Below, piece after piece: positions 20,527 to 29,619 of a stretch of 64,000 nucleotides of DNA. How positions within the stretch are numbered: the stretch's first letter is position 1; each line of letters begins with the position of its first letter. The translations under genes and the position numbers were made by a program. Source of the stretch: Saccharomycopsis fibuligera x Saccharomycopsis cf. fibuligera (taxonomy: Eukaryota; Ascomycota; Saccharomycetes; Ascoideales; Saccharomycopsidaceae); assembly GCA_001936135.1 (NCBI GenBank), contig CP012822.1:434001-498000 (forward strand), given 5' to 3'. The notes under the pieces were generated by a model. It was not told the DNA's origin and searched no databases. It saw nothing but the letters and a program-made list of their open reading frames with translations.

Positions 20527-21536
20527 TGGTTTTGTGTCTAGAAGTAGATAAATTTGGGAATGAAATATTATTCTTGTGTACTATCTTTATTGTATTGTAG
20601 CTTATATTTGTTGAGACTTCCCCACCATAGCAGAATAAATGAAGTTTTCTCAACTTGCAATTTACATATTAATAATATCTGCATTTAAATGTACTGTTTT
20701 GGACTTATTGCTGAAGCAGACGATGTTGAGATTAGCCAATTGCAAGCAGGACTTAAACAGCGACGCATGTACCGAATGTCTGGGGACGTCATCAAACCGA
20801 ACTTTATTACAGTACTACAGACACGATTATCACTACTTAATGTCTATTTACAAAACAACTTTTATACCTCATGTCTCTAGGCTTAAACTAAAATTTATTG
20901 AGAGCTTATGAGTATTAACATTTGCTAAGTCTTGTGGGCGATGGAGGACACATGCGATTAACAGAAGCGCAGCAAATCAAATAAAAACAAAAACAAAAAC
21001 AAAAAACAAAAAAAAAAAAAAAAAAAGACAAAATTCAAAAACCAAAGAAAAGCACCAAACAACAGCTGTTAACTCACTAAAATACTATACTATAGTATAC
21101 TATCAACATCCAAGCAGATAGACGCCATAGTTCAAAAGGCACTTTCTGCCCTTGTCACTCAACACAAGACTCAGAGTTATTTCAAGTTTCAATATATAAA
21201 GTTTGCAATTGACTGCTCTTTTGCTGTTTGTCTTTCTCATGGCATATTTACAACTTATGATCACATATGATTGATCTTGTTCTTAGTAAACAGCAATTGG
21301 CTTAATATAAGAAACAAAAGAGTACCTCTGAATTAATTATTTTACTATTAAGCAACCCTTACAGGTTTTTGATATATTTCACAATACAAACACCTTTGAC
21401 CAACCATTTTTTCTTACCAGATCTATTCATCTCATTACAGATAATTCAAATCCAATATCTTACGTCATCCAAACAATCACAAAGTATAACACCAAATAGC
21501 AGCATATATAATACTAATTATAATACTAATATTCAT
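20527..21536. other. Intergenic region upstream of the Rab-type GTPase gene
   Basis: About 1 kb. It holds one doubtful small frame (20639-20911), a purine-rich stretch with A-runs around 20985-21030, and the promoter of the GTPase gene. No RNA gene is recognised. Confidence 0.4.
20639..20911 (+). CDS. Doubtful small ORF with signal-peptide-like N-terminus
   Basis: A 90-codon frame. The first ~18 residues (MKFSQLAIYILIISAFKC) look like a signal peptide, and a CKQDLNSDACTEC segment has three cysteines. It lies 110 bp after the F-box gene stop, on the same strand. Nothing else supports it: no family is recognised and the codon pattern is unremarkable. It could be a chance frame in the 3' UTR. 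Confidence 0.2.
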   Translation: MKFSQLAIYILIISAFKCTVLDLLLKQTMLRLANCKQDLNSDACTECLGTSSNRTLLQYYRHDYHYLMSIYKTTFIPHVSRLKLKFIESL

Positions 21537-22523
21537 ATGCTGCACTCCAATTCCCCTAGAATCCCATCATCGCCGTCTTTTTTCCCAGCAGCAACTTTTG
21601 AAACGTTTGCTCCTTCCAAAGCCAAGATAAGGAATGGCGTTAGAAGAAGCATATTAATTGACTATGACACCAAACTAGATGATGAGAATATTCCATCATT
21701 AAAGTTGCTTCTCCTTGGGCTGGCAGGTGTGGGCAAATCTGCCCTACTAATACAATATTCTGATGATTATTTTGACGAATTTGATAGTAAGACCACCATT
21801 GGTATTGATTTGAAAGTCAAGTTGGTTGATGTGGATAATCAACTTTTCAAAGTGGTGCTTTGGGATACTGCAGGCCAGGAAAGATACCGAACCATCACTC
21901 CATCATTGTACAAAGATACTCAAGGAATACTACTTGTTTACGATATAAACAAAAAACGCACATTTAATGAGCTCGAACACTGGTTGAACGAGTGTATTGA
22001 TAATAGTGCACAATTATCAAATATTGTATTTTTCATTGTGGGAAACAAAAGAGACAAACCAATTAGCGACAGAGAAGTATTCATTGATGATTTGCAAAAA
22101 TTCTCCATCAAGATGAATAAATTATACAGAAAAAAAGGTGTTAAAATAGCTGGTTATTATGAAGTTAGTGCGAAATATCATGACGATGTGAAGTTTTTGT
22201 TTAGAACGTTTATTAGTGAATGTGTTCGCAAAAGTTTGAATGATGATAGTGGACTAGATGATGAACATCGATATGGTCGACATCATAAGGACGGTATCGC
22301 TGAAGAAGATGAAGAAGATGATGAGGAAAATGAAAACAGAAGCCACGATGAATATGACCAAGATGAAGAAAATACCACCCATGAAGAGGATATCAGTGAT
22401 AACGGTCAGCATATGAGATCTATTAAAACAGAGAGGAATAGTACTATAAAAAAAAAGAAGAAAAAGGGCGATACCGTCGATATAACACACAAAAAGGTAA
22501 TAAACTATTATTCGTGTTGCTGA
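21537..22523 (+). CDS. Rab-family small GTPase with acidic C-terminal extension
   Basis: A 328-residue Ras-superfamily GTPase. All G motifs are present: a P-loop with AGVGKS (about residue 58), the switch I threonines in TTIGIDLKV, WDTAGQERYRTI (switch II), GNKRD (an NKxD variant) and SAKY. RYRTITPSLYKDTQGILLVYD is Rab-like. The C-terminus ends in YYSCC, a di-cysteine geranylgeranylation signal typical of Rabs, so it should be membrane-anchored and act in vesicle traffic. Between the GTPase fold and the tail lies an unusual ~70-residue Glu/Asp-rich segment and then a Lys cluster. The frame is open 56 codons upstream, but ATG 21537 gives a normal Rab-length N-terminus. The residue after LLLLG is encoded by CTG and may be Ser. 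The nearest named Rab is not clear to me. Confidence 0.88.
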   Translation: MLHSNSPRIPSSPSFFPAATFETFAPSKAKIRNGVRRSILIDYDTKLDDENIPSLKLLLLGLAGVGKSALLIQYSDDYFDEFDSKTTIGIDLKVKLVDVDNQLFKVVLWDTAGQERYRTITPSLYKDTQGILLVYDINKKRTFNELEHWLNECIDNSAQLSNIVFFIVGNKRDKPISDREVFIDDLQKFSIKMNKLYRKKGVKIAGYYEVSAKYHDDVKFLFRTFISECVRKSLNDDSGLDDEHRYGRHHKDGIAEEDEEDDEENENRSHDEYDQDEENTTHEEDISDNGQHMRSIKTERNSTIKKKKKKGDTVDITHKKVINYYSCC

Positions 22524-23754
22524 GTCTTTGTCTTCTGCTTTCCAATTGAACTTTTTCAATTACTCAAATTGATTTTTTCTCTTTATTTCCCTTCATATAT
22601 TTTCTGATTTCTGCTTTCTTCACTGTTTCTTTGTCTTTACCTTTTCTTTTGTTCTTGCATCTTCGTGCTGTACTTTTATTGTTGTATTGTGGTTTGTTTG
22701 TTTTTTCAATTTGGCTGTTATTCCAATTAATTTTTAATCTGTTCTTTCAAATTCTTTTTTACTTGGTTGTGCAAATCAATCATAAGACGATTTTGAGATT
22801 TAAATGCATTCGCTAATAAGAGTTTCTTTTACTTATTTTTCATGCAACATAGTTCACTGTTTTACTGTTTTACTCTGTTATTGTTTAAATGTTCCCTTTA
22901 TATTACTTAAATTCCTTTTACTTTACCTTAGACTTTTAATTGATTATAATGTCATATAAATAGATCATTCTCCCAGATGCTATTTTAGCAAAGTAACATA
23001 GTACAAAAATCCATACTATAACAGAACATTGTTTACTCTTTTTAATGAGCACATGTAGTTAAATGCTATAGCGCACTAAATAATAAACCTTTAAAGTTTC
23101 ATATGAGCAAAATTATATACATGATATCGGTACTGCAAGTATAATTAGATGCCTACAAGTATCAGGTCATTAATTTTGCTCAAGGCTTTGCAGAACACCA
23201 AGAGTACTGGAGTATACCGAAGTATGTAAAAAAAAAGAGTGAGCGATACTTGTTTTAATGAGCATATGAAGAAAAAGAACAAAAAAACGGGAACAAGATT
23301 TTAGGATGATAATGAAAAACTCGTTGGCATTCTCATTTCGGAATAGAAAAATTGATAAATAATTGGATAAATAAGTACAAGGAATTAAAAGTTTTTGAAA
23401 ATTCAAAAACGCATGAGCAAAAAGAGTGGAGCTGAGAGAACATTCTAAAACAGAAAATGGACAGCCGCATTAAATAGAACACACAGTATCATAACATATC
23501 ATAAAAAAATAATAGCATAGCCTAGCATAATATGTAGAATATATAAATTAGAAAAGAAATGCGAAAAAATAATGCGAAAAAGTAATGCGATTAATGTATG
23601 TATGTGTGAGTGGATGAGTGTATATACGTAAGTTGCTTAATTATGAGGCAATTAGAGCATGAATACTTTTGTTGTCGTTTCTCTTTTTTCTTTTTTTTTT
23701 TTTTGGCTCTTCTTATTTTTTCGCATTTCTTAAAAATACGGTATATTTAATGTC
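22524..23754. other. Convergent intergenic region between Rab-type gene and MDV1
   Basis: About 1.2 kb, T-rich on the left and A-rich on the right. No supported gene; the small frames are hydrophobic low-complexity chance products. Confidence 0.5.
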
Positions 23755-26256
23755 TTATGCTGCCCAAGTTTTTACAATTCCACTTGAATATCCGCCAACC
23801 AAATAACCTTCTTTATATCTAGCAAACTTAGCCACCCCTGGAGCTTCATCACCAACTCTTGCTTTCAATTGTCTAACTTTATCCTCCATACTGCTTTGAG
23901 CGAGAGCTTGTCGATCATAAATGTTAATATAATCATTACCATTAGTGAACACAATTCTTTTTGGATCAAATTGCAAACTAGTTATTTCTCCACCACCAAA
24001 CGTCAAATTTTCCTGAATTTTACCCATTCTTAAATCCCATACTTTGATCGTACTATCTTCGGATCCAGTAATTAGCGACTTATCATCAAATTGCAAACAT
24101 GTAATTGGTCCCGTATGGCCACTTAACGATCTGATAGCCTCACCGGATCGTAAGTCCCAAAGTCGAACTATTCCATCAGCTGTGCCTGAGGCTAAGGCTG
24201 CTGAGTAACACTGTAATGCTCCAATGAATGGACTATTGGAACTAGCACTAGCTCCATTAGCATTAGAATATCCCTGATATGAAAAACTTGCATCTATCGA
24301 AGATGTTGCATTAGTACTGTTATTGGTAACCCATAACACATCAAGAGTTTGTAAACAATGGCCGGTTTTCATATCCCATTGGCGAATAGTCCGATCTGAA
24401 GAACCAGAAATCAAATTTAAATTGTCAAAATGCAAAGCGGTAACTTCATCAATATGCGACTCAAAAGTATACACGCATGGATCATTGTCATCCTCCTCAT
24501 CTTCATCTCTAGCATTATTCACCACTACTTCATCGTCATCTTCATATTCTTTGTTTTCAATCTTAGATAAATCCCAAAGTTTCAAATTACTATCCTCACT
24601 GCCTGTAACTAGCAAATTATCATCCATTTGCATACAACGCACATACATTTCATGACCTTCCAATAGAGTTAAACATTTATGAGTACTCAAGTCCCAAACC
24701 CTAACCGTTGCATCCAATGACGCACTAACTAATGTGCCAAAAGGATAATCAAAATCAAAACATGATATGGATTGTTCATGAGCATGAAAGGAGCTAATTT
24801 GGGTTCCACTAGAATAATAATTTTGTAAAGTTGGTTTGATCTTGCGGTTTTTATGCGAAATTTTGTTAAACTTTGGTGGCTTTTTTTGAAGCGACGTGTA
24901 GATTGATTGGGATAATAAGTATGATTTATCTTCATCATCTTGTTGCAGTTCTTGGTGTTCGTTATTAATCATTGCATAGTCTTCAGAAGATGTGCTTTCA
25001 CTGTCGTCCAAGTTAGTATCTTCTTTATATTTGCTGTTTTTGAGTTCACCACTTTCGTTCAGTATGGATCTGTGTGGCTTATGGTTAATGGTTTCATTGC
25101 CACTTTTCTCCAATGAAGTTTTCCGGTTTGATCTGGACAACTTGTCGAGTGATTGCCGCCTAGAGGCAAAAGATTTTCTGCTTTGCAGTTTAATCTTATC
25201 TTCATTTTGAATATTGTTGTTTGCCAGGCTTCTCTTCAACTGTTGGTGATTATTTACATTCTCATTATCTTCTTCTTCTTGTACATCTTCTTCGCCTTCT
25301 TCTTCAATGCCATTGTGTAGCTGTTCGATCTTAGATCCAATTTCTTGAATATAACCTTCCAAATAAATCTCATCTTTTTCAATCTTCGCCACTTTACTAA
25401 AAATTGTATCCCTCATTGCTGTTAGCTTTGCTATTTTGGCATCAATTTCCTTAATTTCATTAGAGCTTAAATTCTTCTTCACCTCTAAATAATTCATTTT
25501 CTTCAAGATTTTTTGCTTATAAGTATTCAAATTTTTGACCGATTTGCATTGTTTAATTTTTTTCGAAGAAATATCTATAGGTAATGGATTGTTTAATTTC
25601 TTTTCTATAATAGCTTTGTTTTTTTCATCGCTTTCTATCGTTAGTAATTTCTGTTGACCGTTATTATTGCTGCTTTCACTAAATTTTAACCCATCAAGAT
25701 TCAATTCTTTAAATATGTACAATTCTTCGTCCACTTGCGGAATAGAAGCGTTGAAACCTTGAAAAAGTGAAAAGTTATCATCACTCTGTAGCTGAGTATC
25801 TTTTGGGATTTCATTCAAAAGATCATCTGAAATATGAGTAATTGCTCTGTAACTGATTTCATCTTTACTGAAATTCAACCTTAAAAACTCACTTGGAGCT
25901 CTTTTCTTTTTATTTCGGCTATTGAAGCTTATAGTGCTGTCTATTGGGTTGCTTGAGCGATTTTGATGTTGCTTATGTGGGCCAATCAATGTATCATAGA
26001 TGGCCTTTTGGTAGTGAGTGGAATTCAAAAGGATGTTGTTGCTATTACTGGAGCTTGAATTGTTGATTAACGCGGAAGCGGTGGAGGTGACTGCTTTAGA
26101 TAGTCTCGAAGTTGCCGAGAAAAGATCTTCACTGGCGGTTGTATGATGACTCTGACCATTTAGGCTTTGGCGCGTAATTGTGTTGTTTTCATCAACCCGC
26201 GAAGAAAATGATGATGATGATGAATGAGCATCTAAGATTGGATTATCGCTCGGCAT
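23755..26256 (-). CDS. MDV1: Mitochondrial division WD40 adaptor (MDV1/CAF4 type)
   Basis: An 833-residue protein. A long disordered Ser/Asn-rich N-terminal half comes first, then a coiled coil (about residues 250-315: KKMNYLEVKKNL to IGSKIEQL), an acidic Glu-rich stretch, and a C-terminal seven-bladed WD40 propeller (about 485-833). Repeats such as VRVWDLSTHKCLTLLEGHE, LKLWDLSK, IRQWDMKTGHCLQTL, VRLWDLRSGEAIRSLSGH and IKVWDLRMG are clear. The last reads IVKTWAA at the C-terminus, as in yeast Mdv1. Mdv1 bridges the outer-membrane protein Fis1 and the dynamin Dnm1 to drive mitochondrial and peroxisomal fission. Yeast has the paralogue CAF4; only one such gene is seen here. Insertions rich in Asp/Glu and Ser/Asn enlarge two propeller loops. 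Confidence 0.92.
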   Translation of the reverse strand: MPSDNPILDAHSSSSSFSSRVDENNTITRQSLNGQSHHTTASEDLFSATSRLSKAVTSTASALINNSSSSNSNNILLNSTHYQKAIYDTLIGPHKQHQNRSSNPIDSTISFNSRNKKKRAPSEFLRLNFSKDEISYRAITHISDDLLNEIPKDTQLQSDDNFSLFQGFNASIPQVDEELYIFKELNLDGLKFSESSNNNGQQKLLTIESDEKNKAIIEKKLNNPLPIDISSKKIKQCKSVKNLNTYKQKILKKMNYLEVKKNLSSNEIKEIDAKIAKLTAMRDTIFSKVAKIEKDEIYLEGYIQEIGSKIEQLHNGIEEEGEEDVQEEEDNENVNNHQQLKRSLANNNIQNEDKIKLQSRKSFASRRQSLDKLSRSNRKTSLEKSGNETINHKPHRSILNESGELKNSKYKEDTNLDDSESTSSEDYAMINNEHQELQQDDEDKSYLLSQSIYTSLQKKPPKFNKISHKNRKIKPTLQNYYSSGTQISSFHAHEQSISCFDFDYPFGTLVSASLDATVRVWDLSTHKCLTLLEGHEMYVRCMQMDDNLLVTGSEDSNLKLWDLSKIENKEYEDDDEVVVNNARDEDEEDDNDPCVYTFESHIDEVTALHFDNLNLISGSSDRTIRQWDMKTGHCLQTLDVLWVTNNSTNATSSIDASFSYQGYSNANGASASSNSPFIGALQCYSAALASGTADGIVRLWDLRSGEAIRSLSGHTGPITCLQFDDKSLITGSEDSTIKVWDLRMGKIQENLTFGGGEITSLQFDPKRIVFTNGNDYINIYDRQALAQSSMEDKVRQLKARVGDEAPGVAKFARYKEGYLVGGYSSGIVKTWAA

Positions 26257-27349
26257 TTTGCCAGAAAACTTGTACGGGCAAACAAGTTAATGTTTACCTT
26301 GATCTGTGGAATATGAGTTGTTCAAATGTGTGAAATCAGAATATGATCTTGCGTGGGCCAGTATAACCAAAAACCTAGTAATATAGTGCCGTTTTGTGTA
26401 TTCGTTAGGGATCCGAATATAGTTTTTAGTATGCTTCTTTGCTCTGGTACTTTTTGGGATCAACAAACAATGTAATATTATAATCAATGATTCTGACTCC
26501 TCAGCGGGATTCATACATCCAGGGGATCAATGACGATTGTTGTGACGGACAAAGCTTGACAAAAGAGAACCAACCGCCTAAAGATGTGTTGCTGTGGTTT
26601 CTATGCACTGGAATGGAGTGTTTGTCAAGTTGGTTAGTATATCATCTCAACAAATATAAAAATTTCATATTGGCATTCAAACGTAGTTTAAGTGGCTGCA
26701 ACCGAACGTTAGCGTGACAGAGGGCCGGGTACTCCCCGAGAATAACCAAGATCACATACACCTTCCTCAGTTTCACAAGTATTAAAGGCCTTGAATAGGG
26801 CTAATTAGTGGCTTTAGATAATTACAATATCTGTTTTGAAGTAGTATGGCACGCTACTGGAAAAATAGGCATGTTTGTGGGGTTTATGTGCTCAGTTTTG
26901 CACAGTGAGCGACACCGCTCACCGAGGAAATGTCATTTAATGAATTTGCTACGATTGGTGTGCTGCACAGCGGCAATGCGTTATATCTTTATATTGATAC
27001 AGTCAATTTTACTGTTAAGCAGAAAGTCACGTTCTAGAAAAGTGCTGATGACTTTTGGACAAGAGTTATGTAGTAATATTATTACGATAAAGCAAATATT
27101 GTATAATAGAAATATAAATCCCCATACAGACCTATAAATCCTGCAATGATATTTGAATGCAATCCGTTTTTTACCATACGTCTCTTGACAGCTCAACTGA
27201 GTATCTGGGTAAACTCTATTTTTATGTAATTTCTTAGAAATAAAACATACAAAAAAAAGACTACTTCGTAGCTGAATAATATTAAATAACAATCTAAGAT
27301 TTAGTGAATTTCAGAGATCTACTCTAAGTAGTACTGGAGAGACAAAAAA
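26257..27349. other. Intergenic region between MDV1 and tRNA-Ser
   Basis: About 1.1 kb. Weak open frames on both strands (for example 26808-27137 and 26981-27292) have no recognisable family and no consistent codon bias. The MDV1 promoter should be at the left. Confidence 0.4.
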
Positions 27350-27431
27350 CGACAACGGCAGGACTCGAACCTGCGCGGGCAAAGCCCAAAAGATTTCTAA
27401 TCTTTCTCCTTAACCGCTCGGACACGTTGCC
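27350..27431 (-). tRNA. tS(AGA): tRNA-Ser(AGA)
   Basis: A class II tRNA read on the minus strand. The acceptor arms GGCAACG and CGTTGTC pair. The anticodon stem AAAGA/TCTTT closes the loop TTAGAAA with anticodon AGA (decodes UCU/UCC). The long variable arm TGGGCTTTGCCCG marks serine, and the T arm contains GGTTCGAGTCC. The discriminator base is G, as in serine tRNAs. No intron is present. A T6 stretch directly after the 3' end (plus-strand AAAAAA at 27344-27349) is the Pol III terminator. This is the ordinary serine isoacceptor, not the CUG-reading tRNA-Ser(CAG). Confidence 0.95.
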
Positions 27432-27641
27432 ACCTTTTTTGTGTTAAATAAGTACCAGGACTCGACCACAACTGTCTCAGTTTCGATATATACTATTATT
27501 CTATATTGACTCTTAAACCTCTGGTTATTGTTGAATCAATATGTTTTCTTCAATCTCTAGACACTATAGTCTTCCACAAGGATCTCTTACAGCTCTTTTA
27601 CTACTTTAATTTCGGAATACTGACATCTCAGGGTTCATAGT

Positions 27642-27708
27642 TGACGAACATTGAGTTCTAAACCAACAAACCTGAATACAGTTAAACAATATTTATTCCG
27701 TAATATAT
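27642..27708. mobile_element. LTR end fragment (family A)
   Basis: A fragment of about 67 bp beginning TGACGAACATTGAGTTCTAA, the same terminus seen in the adjoining copies. It abuts a fuller copy, so it is probably an older LTR interrupted by or joined to it. Confidence 0.5.
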
Positions 27709-27938
27709 TGAGGAATATTGAGTTCTAAAAATAAAACCATCAGTGGATACTCAGAATATAATATGACGTAATGAACATATTTTATAACCAATTATAGAAT
27801 TTCATCTGCTACTATTTATAGATCAACACTAATATGTGTTTTATTCAGTCAGATTATTATTTATATACGGTTCAACCCAATATTTTTATATAATTATTAT
27901 TAGTTAGATATATTTAAAATGCAAGGCTTTTACATCCA
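27709..27938. mobile_element. Solo LTR, family A, first orientation
   Basis: About 230 bp, starting TGAGGAATATTGAGTTCTA and ending GGCTTTTACATCCA, so bounded by TG...CA. It matches the reverse complement of the copy at 27980-28215 and the copy near 51.3-51.5 kb. No internal retrotransposon sequence is attached. It is diverged from the other copies, hence old. Confidence 0.6.
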
Positions 27939-27979
27939 AAAATATGAACCCTGTAAGGTCAGTATTCCGTAAAAATTTC

Positions 27980-28215
27980 TGGATGTAAAAGCCTTGTACT
28001 TCAAATATAACTAACTAATAATAAATATATAATAATATTGAGTTGGACTATATATGAATACTAAACAGACTGAATGCAAAACATGTTAGAGATTCACGAT
28101 TAATAGTTCTAAATGCGCGAATCCTGTTTCATGATAAAAGGTCCACGGACTTATTCTGTACGAAGTGTTAGTTTGTTTCACTCAGGTTTGTCGGTCTAGA
28201 ACTCAATGTTCGTCA
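27980..28215. mobile_element. Solo LTR, family A, opposite orientation
   Basis: About 236 bp, starting TGGATGTAAAAGCC and ending TAGAACTCAATGTTCGTCA. Together with the copy at 27709-27938 it forms a long palindrome with a spacer of about 40 bp. It sits roughly 550 bp upstream of the tRNA-Ser 5' end. Confidence 0.6.
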
Positions 28216-28295
28216 TTTAACCTTTCAGAATCTTCTCTATCCTGAAACACTCGCTCTTCTCTTGAAATTCCTTGTATTTCTTTTCCTTTTTTTAA

Positions 28296-28490
28296 ACCAA
28301 AATATAACAACTATATAACAATCTTGGGTTGAACCGTATATAAATAATAATCTGACTGAATAAAACACATATTAGCGTTAAGCTATGAATAGTAGTGAAT
28401 ATGCGTTCTGTAACCGCATAGAGGATTCTAAAAAAGGTTATTAAGTGACCCTATCTCTCTGTCAATTGTTTTAGAACTCAATGTTCGTCA
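28296..28490. mobile_element. Truncated LTR, family A
   Basis: About 195 bp in the same orientation as the 27980 copy, ending TTTTAGAACTCAATGTTCGTCA. The other end is missing. It is divergent in the middle. Confidence 0.55.
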
Positions 28491-28538
28491 GGTTTCAACA
28501 AAAAAACCTACCAAAACAGAAAAAACTAGCAAACAACA

Positions 28539-28685
28539 CCACGGTTTTCTCTAGATCTATCTCAAATCCGACAAACCTACTAAATTATTATTATATACGG
28601 AAAACTTAAATAAAAACCTCGTTAGTATTATCAATTTAGTAGTTTTATCGTATTTGAGATAAATATAGAGAATATCATGGTTTTA
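28539..28685. repeat. Imperfect foldback with ~50-bp arms
   Basis: The left arm (28539-28586) contains GGTTTTCTCTA and CTACTAAATT. The right arm (28633-28685) is its imperfect reverse complement. The loop is about 46 bp. It could be a pair of inverted element ends or a DNA-transposon derivative. No coding sequence is present. Confidence 0.6.
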
Positions 28686-28700
28686 GTGACTTTATATCTC

Positions 28701-28856
28701 TCGAGCCATTAAAGACGCTTAGGCATGAAGGAGAATATGATATGATCAACCTCAAAACAAAGCACAAATTGTGCAGTTGTTTCTAGATAAAAGCGACCCA
28801 TACCCAAAACTCGTCAAAGTGAAGCTACAGTTTCTCCCAGATCATTTATCTGTAGT
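28701..28856. repeat. Dispersed repeat B, copy 1
   Basis: About 156 bp sharing blocks such as TTTCTAGATAAAAGCGA and a GGCAT-A-A-GG-GATATG-TATG region with a copy at 51968-52128, in the same orientation. Both copies lie beyond LTR family A on the far side of a tRNA gene. I do not recognise the family. Confidence 0.65.
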
Positions 28857-28913
28857 TAATAAATCGATATTGGGTGCAAAAAGCAAAAACAAAAAAATTA
28901 GATAAGATAATCA

Positions 28914-29120
28914 ATTCCGCTCACATCAATTCTAATTCTCCTTTTTACTGATATAAATGAAACACTTTTCAATGGATTCATAAAATTTCCTTTTTGTCCT
29001 TAAATGCGTTTAAAGTGAGAGGAGCTACCTGTAAGGATTGTCCCCGAGGTCGCCAATAAATCACTTGAAATTAAAATTGAACAGCATTTTATAATCTATT
29101 TATCATGATGTGAGCGGAAT
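28914..29120. repeat. Unit bounded by perfect 15-bp inverted repeats
   Basis: ATTCCGCTCACATCA at 28914-28928 is the exact reverse complement of 29106-29120. About 177 bp lie between. The ends read outward as TGATGTGAGCGGAAT, so they could be remnants of two facing LTR ends or a small inverted-repeat element. No coding capacity is present. Confidence 0.6.
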
Positions 29121-29619
29121 GAAAGTATACCAATCATGACTGTGATGTGGTGCGTCTGCGAGCATAAATACCACAAAAAACAGATTATATGTATAAATAG
29201 AAATACTGAAGACAGGACAAGTACGAATAAAGACTACAGGAAATAAACAGTTATATAAGTATAAGCTCTTAGACTACAGGCCTTAAAGAGGCACGCGAAA
29301 GGAACGTTGTGCCCCATGAAGCCTACAGATTTTGAGCTAGCGCTGTGAATATATTCTTAAGTCAAAATTTTCAATACAAAAATAAAACGTGATTATAATA
29401 CAGCTTGATTTATTAGAGTGCGTATAAGCAAAACAAAAACAAAAAATAAATAATAATATAACAATAAAAAACTAGAATAGATGCAAATGCAGTGGAGAAC
29501 AGTATAAAAACACATAAAAAAGATGAACAATAAAATTATATAAAATACAGAAAGCAGAAACAAAGTAACAAACTAACACGCAACAGTAATAATGCAACTT
29601 CTATAATCGTCACCTTTAT

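Larger units (their letters stand above)
27432..29619. other. Repeat-rich gene-free region upstream of tRNA-Ser
   Basis: About 2.2 kb with no protein-coding gene. It is packed with LTR remnants in both orientations, a large imperfect hairpin, a dispersed repeat shared with 52 kb, and a pair of 15-bp inverted repeats. The parts are listed separately. Confidence 0.7.

Noticed and set aside
26808-27292. Overlapping frames of about 100 codons on both strands beside tRNA-Ser
   Set aside because: Neither has a recognisable domain, and both are rich in residues expected from AT-rich random DNA.
27642-28490. TGACGAACATTGAGTTCTA and its inverse as terminal inverted repeats of a single DNA transposon (about 575 or 850 bp)
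   Set aside because: The other end of each copy (TTTTACATCCA / TGGATGTAAAAG) also has TG/CA borders, and a separate copy at 51.3 kb has only one of each end. LTR copies in opposite orientation explain this better. No target duplications support one large element.
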